Assembly: GCA_937958475.1 (NCBI GenBank)
Contig: CALFXR010000001.1
Coordinates: 1 to 64,000 of the forward strand
DNA: 64,000 bases
Reading direction: 5' to 3'
DNA from: an uncultured Mesorhizobium sp.
GTDB lineage: Bacteria; Pseudomonadota; Alphaproteobacteria; Rhizobiales; Rhizobiaceae
A program made the position numbers and the translations under genes. Of the stretch, positions 17,447 through 25,300 are shown piece after piece; position 1 is the first letter of the stretch; every line of letters begins with the position of its first letter. A model generated the notes under the pieces. That model was not told where the DNA came from. It searched no databases and saw only the letters and a list, made by a program, of their open reading frames with translations.

Positions 17447-18480
17447 TTGGCGAGCACCACGCAATCGTCGGGCGACAGGACGACACCGACCGTCTGCCCG
17501 AGCCTGACGTCCGGCTTGTCGCGCGGCGCGGCGACCGCGACGATGGTCTCGCCACCGGCTTCCACGAAGGTCTCGATGGTGGCGCCGAGATCGCGCACGA
17601 AGGTCACCGTGCCGTCGAAAGCGCCGGCGCCGGGCGCGCCGAGGCGGACGTCCTCCGGGCGCACCGAGAGCACGGCTCTGGCCATGCCCGACGGCATCGC
17701 AAGGCCGGGGACGGGCCGGCCGAGCACGGTGGCGCGGCCGGCGCCGTCGGCGGCGATGGCGAGCAGGTTCGTCGAGCCGATGAAGTCGGCGACGAAGGCG
17801 TCGGCCGGCCGGCGGTAGATCTCGATCGGCGGCGCCGCCTGGCGGATGCGTCCCTCGCCCATGACCACGACGAGGTCGGCCATGGTCATCGCCTCGCGCT
17901 GGTCGTGGGTGACGACGATGGTGGTGATGCCGAGCCGCTGCTGCAGCTGGCGCAGCTCGACCTGCATGGCCTCGCGCAGCTTGGCGTCGAGCGCCGAGAG
18001 CGGCTCGTCGAGCAGGAACAGGCGCGGCGACAGCGCCAGGGCGCGGGCGATGGCGACGCGCTGCCGCTGGCCGCCCGACAGCTTCGCTACCGGCCGGTCG
18101 GCGAAGCCGTTCAAATGGATCATCCTCAGCAGTTCGTCGACGCGGCGCGCCTGCTCCTCGCGCGGCCGGTCGCGGATGCGCAGCGGGTAGGCGATGTTCT
18201 GGCCGACGGTCAGGTGCGGAAACAGCGCCAGCGACTGGAACACCATGCCGAAATCGCGCCTGTGGGTCGGCACCGGCGTGATGTCGCTCCCGTCGAGCAG
18301 GATCGCGCCTTCGGACGGGTCCTCGAGGCCCGCGATCATGCGCAGCAGCGTCGTCTTTCCGCAGCCCGAGGGGCCGAGCAGGCAGACGAACGTGCCGTGC
18401 GGTACGTCGAGGTTGACGGTGTCGACGGCCGCGAAATCGCCGAAGCGCTTTGTTACATCCTTGAGGGACAATCCCGACAT
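17443..18480 (-). CDS. ABC transporter ATP-binding protein (PotA-like)
   Basis: This 345-residue ATPase carries Walker A GPSGCGKTT, a Q-loop in GMVFQSLALFPH, the signature LSGGQRQRVAIARAL, Walker B LFLLDEPLSALD and the H-switch VVTHDQ. A C-terminal TOBE domain (about 240-345) is typical of PotA/CUT1-type importers and often has a regulatory role. The start at 18480 gives the conserved MSGLSLKDVTKRFG N-terminus. It lies 150 bases downstream of the substrate-binding protein gene, from which it is separated by a strong hairpin. Confidence 0.85.
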   Translation of the reverse strand: MSGLSLKDVTKRFGDFAAVDTVNLDVPHGTFVCLLGPSGCGKTTLLRMIAGLEDPSEGAILLDGSDITPVPTHRRDFGMVFQSLALFPHLTVGQNIAYPLRIRDRPREEQARRVDELLRMIHLNGFADRPVAKLSGGQRQRVAIARALALSPRLFLLDEPLSALDAKLREAMQVELRQLQQRLGITTIVVTHDQREAMTMADLVVVMGEGRIRQAAPPIEIYRRPADAFVADFIGSTNLLAIAADGAGRATVLGRPVPGLAMPSGMARAVLSVRPEDVRLGAPGAGAFDGTVTFVRDLGATIETFVEAGGETIVAVAAPRDKPDVRLGQTVGVVLSPDDCVVLAK

Positions 18481-18581
18481 CAGCTCGTTCCGATGTATTG
18501 GCCGGCATGCGCGTGCCGATCGCCGCCTGCCGGCGCGAAAGCAGCCCAAACGCCGCGTTCATTCGCCGGCAAAGTACCGAT

Positions 18582-18611
18582 ACGATCCCGCCGGCTCGCC
18601 GACGGGATCGT
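18582..18611 (-). terminator. Intercistronic hairpin between SBP and ATPase genes
   Basis: ACGATCCCG (18582-18590) and CGGGATCGT (18603-18611) form a perfect nine-base stem with a 12-base loop, 19 bases after the stop of the binding-protein gene. No T-tract follows, so it is more likely an mRNA-stabilising or attenuating element. Such an element would let the binding protein be made in excess over the membrane parts, as known for other ABC import operons. Confidence 0.5.
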
Positions 18612-18630
18612 CATCTTGCTGCCCGCGGCC

Positions 18631-19719
18631 TCAGCCGACGATCAGCTCGGTCCACTTCTGGTTCAGCCAGTCCGACTTCGACGTGTAGAGGTCGTAGCGG
18701 GGGATGATCGGGTCGATGTCGGACGACACGGAGGCGAACTCTTCCGGCGTCAGGTCGAGCAGCTCGCGCTTCAGGGTCGGCGCGGTGCCGACCTTGCGCG
18801 ACATCAGGCCCTGGATCGCCGGCTGGCTCATGTAGTCGATGAACTCATGCGCCTCGTCGACCTTGCTCGATGCGCGCGACAGCACCCAATTGCCGGAATC
18901 GAGGATGCCGCCTTCCTGCGGGAAGGTCGAGCGTACCGGGTGGCCGTCGGCGGCGGCCAGGCCGGTGACGTCGTGATAGTACTGGCCCATCGGGATCTCG
19001 CCCGACTTCAGTGCCTGCTCGAACTGCGCCTCGTCGCGGTACCAGAGCCGCACGTTCGGCTTCACCTCGGCGAGCTTCTCGAAGGCCTTCAGGATGCCTT
19101 CCTCGGTGTCGAGCGCCTTGGTGCCGCCCATGAAGGTCTTCGCCGTCACTTCGAGCAGGAAGGAGTTGGAGACAAGCGCCAGCAGGCCGAGCTTGTCCTT
19201 GTTCGCGGGATCCCACAGCGCCGCCCAGGAGGTCGGAGCCTCCTTGTAGACGTCGGTGTTGGAAACCAGCGTGATGTACCAGGCCACGGCACCGACGCCG
19301 GCGACGCGGCCGTCCGGGTACTTGTTGACGAACTGCGGCAGCAACCCGTCGAAGTTCTTGATCCTCGCCGGATCGAGCGGCGTCCACAGTTCGGTCGACT
19401 GACCCTTCAACGTCGACGTCTGCGACATCATCGACAGGTCGGCGGGTGCCTGGCCGGCCTTGGCGGCCTGCTCGAGCTGGACCAGCCAGGCCTCACCGGT
19501 CGGCTCGGCGACCGATTCCACGGCGATGCCGCTCGCCTTGGTGAATTCGGGGAAGATGTTCTTATCGAAGCTGTCCTTGAAGTAGCCGCCGTAAACGCCG
19601 ACCTTCAGCGACCGGTCCTGGGCGCGCAGGACCGCGGGCATCGACAGCATGCCGGCCGCGGCGATGCCGGAGGCAAGCAGCGTGCGCCGGCTCATCGATC
19701 CGTTCAGTATCGTCTTCAT
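18631..19719 (-). CDS. ABC transporter substrate-binding protein (PotD-like)
   Basis: This 362-residue periplasmic binding protein has a signal with a twin-arginine-like MSRRTLLASG and cleavage near VLRAQ. Typical elements of the PotD/PotF family are LKVGVYGGYFKDSFD, WYITLVSNTDVY, SWAALWDPANKDKLGLL, PMGQYYHDV and GGILDSGNWVLSRAS. It leads the operon, behind an AGAGGAGA ribosome binding site. The ligand may be a polyamine or another small cation; the adjacent agmatinase-family gene makes a guanidino compound possible, which is inference. Confidence 0.8.
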   Translation of the reverse strand: MKTILNGSMSRRTLLASGIAAAGMLSMPAVLRAQDRSLKVGVYGGYFKDSFDKNIFPEFTKASGIAVESVAEPTGEAWLVQLEQAAKAGQAPADLSMMSQTSTLKGQSTELWTPLDPARIKNFDGLLPQFVNKYPDGRVAGVGAVAWYITLVSNTDVYKEAPTSWAALWDPANKDKLGLLALVSNSFLLEVTAKTFMGGTKALDTEEGILKAFEKLAEVKPNVRLWYRDEAQFEQALKSGEIPMGQYYHDVTGLAAADGHPVRSTFPQEGGILDSGNWVLSRASSKVDEAHEFIDYMSQPAIQGLMSRKVGTAPTLKRELLDLTPEEFASVSSDIDPIIPRYDLYTSKSDWLNQKWTELIVG

Positions 19720-19784
19720 GTCCGTTCTCCTCTGTTGGCTGCCGTCTTGCGGCGTGGTTCCCGTCTCGTCTTCCTTGCTTCGCG

Positions 19785-20846
19785 TCAGTCCGTCCGGCCG
19801 AGGACCGTAGGGCTGAACGCCATCAGGCTCAGTATTTCGAACAGCACCTGGGCGCCGACATGAGCCGTGTTGGTGGTGGCATCGTATTGCGGCGCCACCT
19901 CGACGACGTCGCCGCCGACGAGGTCGACGCCCTTCAGTCCACGCAGCAGTTCCAGCACCTCGCGGGTGGTCAGGCCGCCGATCTCCGGCGTGCCGGTACC
20001 GGGCGCGAAGGCGGGGTCGACGCTGTCGACATCGAAGGAGAGGTAGGTCGGACCGTCACCGACGATCGCGCGCGCCTTCTCGATGATCGCCGGAATGCCC
20101 ATGCCGGAAACCTCTTCGGCATGGATCACGGTCATGCCGGACTCGTAGGAGAACTCCCAAAGATACTCGGCGGCGCCGCGAATGCCGATCTGGATGGTCC
20201 GTGTCGGGTCGAGCACGCCGTCGAGCACGGCGTTGCGGAACGGTCCGCCATGGTGGAACTTGGTCTGGTCGAAGGCGCCGCCGGTGTCGCAGTGGGCGTC
20301 GATGTGGATGAGGCCGACCGGCGCCTTGCGGCCGACCGCCTTCAGGATCGGATGGGTGATCGAGTGATCGCCGCCGACCGCCAGCGGCACGACGCCGGCG
20401 CCGACGATCTGGCCGATGCGTTTCTCGATGTCGTCGTGGCTGAGTTCCAGCCGGTAGCGGCTCTGGAACGGCACGTCGCCGATGTCGGCGACGCGCAGTT
20501 CGTGGGTCGGCGCGACGTCGAGGACGTGGTTGTAGGGCCCGATGCGCTCGATGGAGCGCAGCGCGCGCGGGCCGAAGCGCGAGCCCGGCCGGTTGGTCAC
20601 GCCGAGATCCATGGGCACGCCGACGATGGCGACCTGGAGGTCGCCGAAGTCGGGATCGTCCGCGGCGACGGGCAGGTAAGGCGCCGTCAGGAAGGTCGGC
20701 ACGCCGGCATAGGGCGCGAGCCTGGTCCCGCTCTTGGAGAAGATCTTGTCGGCGACGCGCCGGAACTTCGGGTCGAACAGTTCGCCGCCGTGGCTTTCAC
20801 CGTACTTGCCGCGCAGCGCCTCGAGCTTGCCGTCGTCCCACGCCAT
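19785..20846 (-). CDS. speB: Agmatinase-family ureohydrolase
   Basis: This 353-residue manganese ureohydrolase keeps all metal ligands: His161 in GGDHS, Asp183/His185/Asp187 in HIDAHCD, and Asp272/Asp274 in SFDVDSVDP. It also keeps the PGTGTPEIGG loop. The family releases urea from agmatine or related guanidino acids. About 45 extra N-terminal residues and the divergent LysR gene recall guanidinobutyrase and guanidinopropionase genes of pseudomonads, so agmatine is not certain as substrate. It lies 65 bases upstream of the binding-protein gene on the same strand, probably in one operon with the transporter. Confidence 0.8.
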   Translation of the reverse strand: MAWDDGKLEALRGKYGESHGGELFDPKFRRVADKIFSKSGTRLAPYAGVPTFLTAPYLPVAADDPDFGDLQVAIVGVPMDLGVTNRPGSRFGPRALRSIERIGPYNHVLDVAPTHELRVADIGDVPFQSRYRLELSHDDIEKRIGQIVGAGVVPLAVGGDHSITHPILKAVGRKAPVGLIHIDAHCDTGGAFDQTKFHHGGPFRNAVLDGVLDPTRTIQIGIRGAAEYLWEFSYESGMTVIHAEEVSGMGIPAIIEKARAIVGDGPTYLSFDVDSVDPAFAPGTGTPEIGGLTTREVLELLRGLKGVDLVGGDVVEVAPQYDATTNTAHVGAQVLFEILSLMAFSPTVLGRTD

Positions 20847-20889
20847 GCCGCATCGTCTCCACTGTCCGCCGATCCTTGGATGTTGCCAT

Positions 20890-20922
20890 GCGCAATTGAA
20901 AAGGCAATTGATATTGTTGCGC
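20890..20922. promoter_or_regulatory. AT-rich repeats between ureohydrolase and lysR genes
   Basis: Two CAATTG hexamers (20893-20898, 20905-20910) twelve bases apart sit inside a wider inverted pair, GCGCAA (20890-20895) and TTGCGC (20917-20922). The stretch is far more AT-rich than its surroundings. It lies 44 bases upstream of the ureohydrolase start and is a likely promoter/activator region for that operon. Confidence 0.4.
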
Positions 20923-20930
20923 GCCTTCCT

Positions 20931-20945
20931 GTGAGAATTTCTCAC
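20931..20945. promoter_or_regulatory. LysR-type operator (T-N11-A palindrome)
   Basis: GTGAGAA (20931-20937), T, TTCTCAC (20939-20945) is a perfect inverted repeat that contains T-N11-A (T 20932, A 20944), the consensus form of LysR-family recognition sites. It ends 25 bases before the lysR start at 20971, consistent with autorepression and divergent control. Confidence 0.55.
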
Positions 20946-20970
20946 ACCGGGCTGCTCAGGGGGATCGCAG

Positions 20971-21933
20971 ATGGCCCAGCGCCTGCCGCCGCTCAATCCG
21001 CTCCGCGCCTTCGAGGCGGCGGCGCGCCACGGCTCGCTGACCAAGGCCGCCGCCGAGCTCAACGTCACCCACGGCGCCATCAGCCACCAGGTCCGCGCGC
21101 TGGAGGCGACCCTCGACGTGAAGCTGTTCGAGCGCGTCGGCCAGAAGCTGAGGCTGAGCCCGCACGGCGCCGAGCTGCTGCCGACCCTGTCGAGCGCCTT
21201 CGACAGCATCGCCGCGGCGACGGCGCGCCTGACGCGGCCGGCGAGCTCGGGTTCCCTGACGGTCAACTGCGTGCCGGCGCTGCTCTCCTTCTGGCTGATC
21301 CCCCGCCTGGGATCGTTCACCGCGCAGTATCCCGGCATCCGGTTGACCCTGCATGCCGCCAACGATCCGGCGGCGATCGCCTCTCCGGATGTCGACGTCT
21401 GCGTGCTCTATGGCGACGGCGACTGGGGCGACTGCTGGCTGCGCCGCTGGAGCAATCTGGAGCTTTTCCCGGTCGCCAGCCCGACGCTGGTCAACAACCG
21501 CCCGATCCGCACCATCCGCGATCTTTCCGACCACGTCATCCTCCACGCCGACGACGGCCGAGAGTGGCATACCTGGCTCGCCGCCGCAGATGCGCTCGAC
21601 CTGGGCCGCGTCGCGGAACACCATTTCAGCGACGCGCGCCTCTCGATCGAAGCCGCCGTCCACGGCCAGGGCGTGGCCCTCGGCGATACGGTGACGGCGA
21701 GCAGCCTGCTTTCGCGCGGCCAGTTGGTGGCGCCGTTCAACCTGTCGGTTCCCGCGGTCGACGCCTTCTACGTCGCCTGCCGCAGCGGCTTGAGCCGCGC
21801 GCCGATCGTCAAGGTCTTCGTCGACTGGCTGTTCTCCGAGCGGCCGGAGCATGGCGGCCGGCCGGAGGCGGCTGTCGGCGGGAGGGCGCCGCTGCGCCGG
21901 CGGCGCGGCGCGGCGAAGGCCGCGGCGGGTTGA
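20971..21933 (+). CDS. LysR-family transcriptional regulator (GcvA-like)
   Basis: This 320-residue regulator has the GcvA-type N-terminus (PLNPLRAFEAAARHGSLTKA, VTHGAISHQVRALEATL, LFERVGQKLRLS) followed by an effector-binding domain to about residue 298. A basic Arg/Ala-rich tail of roughly 20 residues ends the protein, an unusual extension. It diverges from the agmatinase-family gene and a T-N11-A palindrome lies just upstream, so control of that ureohydrolase and the transporter operon is likely. Confidence 0.85.
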   Translation: MAQRLPPLNPLRAFEAAARHGSLTKAAAELNVTHGAISHQVRALEATLDVKLFERVGQKLRLSPHGAELLPTLSSAFDSIAAATARLTRPASSGSLTVNCVPALLSFWLIPRLGSFTAQYPGIRLTLHAANDPAAIASPDVDVCVLYGDGDWGDCWLRRWSNLELFPVASPTLVNNRPIRTIRDLSDHVILHADDGREWHTWLAAADALDLGRVAEHHFSDARLSIEAAVHGQGVALGDTVTASSLLSRGQLVAPFNLSVPAVDAFYVACRSGLSRAPIVKVFVDWLFSERPEHGGRPEAAVGGRAPLRRRRGAAKAAAG

Positions 21934-21979
21934 CGGGAAAGACCGCGGCAGTCACCTTCCGCGCGGAAAGAGGATGGCG

Positions 21980-22267
21980 ATGACCGACTGGATGGTGACA
22001 TTGCGCGAGCAACGCGCGCTGGCCGAGAAGATGTCGGCCGATATTCCGCGCACGCTGGCCGATCCGGAATTGACCTTCGACCTCGCGGTGAAGCTCTACC
22101 AAGCCCTGGAGAGCCAGGCCGAGTTCATGAAGCTGCTCGCTCGCAAGCTCGAGCAGGGAGGGTTCGACTTCGATATCGTTTCGGCAGCGGAACGGCTCGA
22201 GGAGCGGTTCGCCGATCTCGCCGCCGACGCCGCCGAGCGGACGCGCGAGCTGAGCGGCCGGCGCTAG
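21980..22267 (+). CDS. Small hypothetical helical protein
   Basis: This 95-residue soluble protein is rich in Ala, Glu, Leu and Arg and is predicted by eye to be almost entirely helical (LREQRALAEKMSAD, LAVKLYQALESQAEFMKLL, AAERLEERFADLAADAAE). ATG 21980 follows AAAGAGG with good spacing; ATG 21974 lies in the same frame. It has no signal peptide or cysteines and I recognise no family. It sits 46 bases after the lysR gene and may be cotranscribed. Confidence 0.6.
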   Translation: MTDWMVTLREQRALAEKMSADIPRTLADPELTFDLAVKLYQALESQAEFMKLLARKLEQGGFDFDIVSAAERLEERFADLAADAAERTRELSGRR

Positions 22268-22289
22268 GCCGGCCCGCCCTGCGGGCGCG

Positions 22290-25151
22290 TCAGTGCGCGT
22301 GGGCGCTCGCGCCGCAGTCGCCGTCGTCGCAGCCGTGCACGCGCCGGGTCGACATCTCCCGCGGACCCGGGAAGTAGTCTGTCTCTTCCCCGGAGAGGCT
22401 GAGGGCGCGCATTGCTTCGTCCTTGCGCTCGATCACCTCGACATCGGTGACTCCGATTGCCTCGAGTTGCGGCAGCACGGCGTCCGGGTCGCCGGCCAGA
22501 ACGACGAGGACCCGGTCGAGCGAAGCGAGTTCGGCCGCCTGCGCGCGGACCGGTTCGAGGGTGAGCGCCGCCATCGCCTCCATGCGGGCGAACAACTGCT
22601 CCATCGTGCGCGCCTCGCCGGCAAGCGAGGTCACCGTGTCGAACAACCCGCCGGACGTTTCCGCAACGCTCGCCATCGCCCGCTGGTAGGCGGTCACCGT
22701 GCGGTCGAGTTCGCGCTGCTCCACGGGCTGCGTCAGCAGGCTTTCGAAGCCGGTGAAGAACTCGGCGAGCGCCGGGCCGGTGCTGTCGCGCTGGACCGTG
22801 GTCTCGATGACCAGCGCCGATCCCTTCGGCTGCGAGTCGAGCATGTGCCCGTAGACGCCGTAGGAGAAGCCCTTCTCCTCGCGGATCACGGAGTTGAGCC
22901 GGCTGGTGAAATCGTCGCCGAGCAGGCGCATCACCGCTTCGGACTCGACCTGGCGCGGCTCGTCGAAGCCCGGCGCCGTCCTCGCCACCATGATTGCCGT
23001 CTGGCTCGCGCCAGGCTCGGGAACGAGGAGGATGCGCCGGTGGTCCGGGAACCGGGCCGGATTGCGCCCGATCGCGATCACGGCCTCGGCGGGGGACGAC
23101 CAGTCGCCGAAGGCCTTGTCGAGGCTCGCCGCGACCTCGGCGGCCGGCTGTGGGCCGACGCTGAGGAAGGACACGCCAGCGGGTACGAAGACACGATGGA
23201 AGGCGGCGCGGGCATCGTCGAGCGAAATCGCGTCGAGCGCCGCGAAGGACCAGTCGAAGGACGGTTCGCCCTCCGCGGCAGGGAACAGCACGCCCTTGCC
23301 TTGCCGATAGGCGACGTCCGGAAGGTCGGCCTCGCGGCGCGCCAGCCAGTCGCGCGTCTCGGCGGTCAGCACCTGCCATTCGGGCGCGTCGAAGCGCGGC
23401 CGGCGCACCGCGTCGGCGAACAGCGCGACGCCTCCGTCGAGCGATTCCGGCGGGACGGCGAGCGTCACCATCGTCGCCATGTGTCCGGAATTCGCGCCGA
23501 CCGTCGCGCCGATGTCCTTGGCGGCGCGGGCGAAGTCGGCATAGCCGCGTTCGCCGGCGCCGCGCGCCGCCATGCCGGCGGCGAGATCGAACAGGCCTTC
23601 CTTGCCGGCCGGCGCGTTCGACCACCCGCCCGGCGCGACCGCCGCGACGAATGTGAGCGGCGACCCGGGAAGGGGATAGTGGACGACGCGCATGCCGTTC
23701 CCGAGCGTCGCCGTTTCGGCTGCCGGCGCCGTGGCCGGCTTCGCCGCGCGCAGCGCCAGCTTCGGGATGGCGACCACCGGCCGCGGCTGGGCGGTGAAAG
23801 CGTCGCCGGCGCCCGTCGAATCGGTGAACAGCGCCGGATAGCCGCCGCGCTGGCCCGGCTTGATGACCAGCGTGCTGACGTCCTCCAGCTTGAGGATGTC
23901 GCGAACGGCCGCCGCGACGTCGGCGACCGTCGCTTCGACGATGCGCGGATCGTCGGCGAAGGCGAGTTCCGGCTTGCCGAGCATGTCGGTCATCTGCGCG
24001 ATCGCGTCGGCGCGGTCCTTGAGCGGCTCGCGCGCGACGCGGACCGCCTGGAGGATGGTGCGGCGGGCGCGCTCGACGTCGGCCGGGTCGAGCGGCGCGG
24101 CGGCGAAGGCGGAGAAGGCGGCGCGCAGCTCCTTCTCCATCGTCGCGGCGTCGACGCCGTCCGCGGCCGTCGCCTCGATGTAGAAGCGCCCGGCGAGGTA
24201 GCCCGGCTCCCAGGCCGCATAGGCGGCCGTGGCAAGGCCGCCGGCGACGAGGCGGTCGCGCAGCACGCCGTATTCCTGGTTGCCGAGCAGCTCGGCGGCG
24301 ATCGCCAGCGCGCCGTTCTCTTCTGCCGCGAAGGCCGGGCCGCTGAAGACGAGGCCGATGTCGGGACCGGGAACCCTGTCCTCGGTTTCGATCCTGGCGC
24401 GAGTCGGCTCGGTGGCGGCCGGAATCGGCCGCGGCACGTCGGCGCCGCGCGGCACCCGGCCGAACGTGTCGGCGACCAGCGCCCTGGCGTCCGCGACGGC
24501 GAAGTTGCCGACGATCACCAGGATGGCGTTGTTGGGCACGTAGTAGGTGTTGAAGAAGCCGCGCACGTCGTCGAGCGAGGCAGCATCGAGGTCGGAAAGC
24601 GAACCGAGCACCGTCTTGCTGTAGGGGTGGCCCTTCGGAAAGGCGGCCGTCCAGATCTGCTCCCAGCCGGTGGCGCCGGGCTGGTCGATGACGTTCTGGC
24701 GCATCTCGTTCTTGACGACCGAGCGCTGCAGGTCGAGCTCGCGCTGGTCGACCGAACGGGCGAGATTGGCCAGACGGTCGGCCTCGACCGCGAGCAGCGT
24801 CGGCAGCGTCGCCGAGACGCCTTCGAGGTAGTAGAGGGTCTTGTCCTCCCAGGTCCACGCATTGGCGTTGGCGCCGATGCCCTCCATGGCCGTGAACAGG
24901 CCGGGCCAGGTGTCCGTCCCGGAGAACATCAGGTGCTCGAAGAGGTGGGCGAAGCCCGAGCGGCCCGCCGGTTCGTTGAGCGCGCCGACGCGATAGGAGA
25001 GGTTGGTCACCACCTTGCCGACGCGGCTGTCGGGGGCGAGCACGACCTCCAGCCCGTTGTCCAGCGTGTAGCGGGTGATCTGCGGTTCCGCGGCCGAACC
25101 CGCCCCGACAAGGGCGCACAGGAAACCCAGTGCGACGACGAAGATCCTCAT
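22290..25151 (-). CDS. Secreted M16-family zinc metallopeptidase (two-domain)
   Basis: This 953-residue protein starts with a signal peptide (MRIFVVALGFLCALVGAGSA). The first M16 half has the inverted zinc motif HLFEH (His69, Glu72, His73), ANANAWTWEDKTLYYLE and the downstream glutamate region around LLAVEADRLANL. The second half, from about residue 500, is a catalytically empty M16 domain, as in pitrilysin-type proteins of about 900 residues. The protein should work in the periplasm on peptides. Its last 20 residues (RRVHGCDDGDCGASAHAH) hold two Cys and three His, an unusual possible metal-binding tail. The 3' end converges on the small helical gene. Confidence 0.85.
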   Translation of the reverse strand: MRIFVVALGFLCALVGAGSAAEPQITRYTLDNGLEVVLAPDSRVGKVVTNLSYRVGALNEPAGRSGFAHLFEHLMFSGTDTWPGLFTAMEGIGANANAWTWEDKTLYYLEGVSATLPTLLAVEADRLANLARSVDQRELDLQRSVVKNEMRQNVIDQPGATGWEQIWTAAFPKGHPYSKTVLGSLSDLDAASLDDVRGFFNTYYVPNNAILVIVGNFAVADARALVADTFGRVPRGADVPRPIPAATEPTRARIETEDRVPGPDIGLVFSGPAFAAEENGALAIAAELLGNQEYGVLRDRLVAGGLATAAYAAWEPGYLAGRFYIEATAADGVDAATMEKELRAAFSAFAAAPLDPADVERARRTILQAVRVAREPLKDRADAIAQMTDMLGKPELAFADDPRIVEATVADVAAAVRDILKLEDVSTLVIKPGQRGGYPALFTDSTGAGDAFTAQPRPVVAIPKLALRAAKPATAPAAETATLGNGMRVVHYPLPGSPLTFVAAVAPGGWSNAPAGKEGLFDLAAGMAARGAGERGYADFARAAKDIGATVGANSGHMATMVTLAVPPESLDGGVALFADAVRRPRFDAPEWQVLTAETRDWLARREADLPDVAYRQGKGVLFPAAEGEPSFDWSFAALDAISLDDARAAFHRVFVPAGVSFLSVGPQPAAEVAASLDKAFGDWSSPAEAVIAIGRNPARFPDHRRILLVPEPGASQTAIMVARTAPGFDEPRQVESEAVMRLLGDDFTSRLNSVIREEKGFSYGVYGHMLDSQPKGSALVIETTVQRDSTGPALAEFFTGFESLLTQPVEQRELDRTVTAYQRAMASVAETSGGLFDTVTSLAGEARTMEQLFARMEAMAALTLEPVRAQAAELASLDRVLVVLAGDPDAVLPQLEAIGVTDVEVIERKDEAMRALSLSGEETDYFPGPREMSTRRVHGCDDGDCGASAHAH

Positions 25152-25235
25152 GGCATGCCTCCCGATCTCGAGCGGAGAGTGGACAATTCGCGCCGCCGCC
25201 TCAAGCCCTCTCGGAAACGTATCCGGCGGTCCGCA

Positions 25236-25262
25236 TTGAACCACTGCGGCCGGTCGTATAGT
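25236..25262 (+). promoter_or_regulatory. Possible galE promoter
   Basis: TTGAAC (25236-25241) and TATAGT (25257-25262) resemble -35 and -10 boxes, but the 15-base spacer is short. They lie in the 149-base divergent gap between the M16 gene and galE, 38 bases before the galE start. Confidence 0.2.
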
Positions 25263-25300
25263 TGCAGTTCACCCCCTGGCGTCGCGGAGATTCGCTGACA

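Noticed and set aside
22293..25298. 1001-codon plus-strand open frame opposite the M16 peptidase
   Set aside because: It is antisense to a clearly recognisable peptidase and has no family features; composition is Arg/Ala/Gly-dominated.
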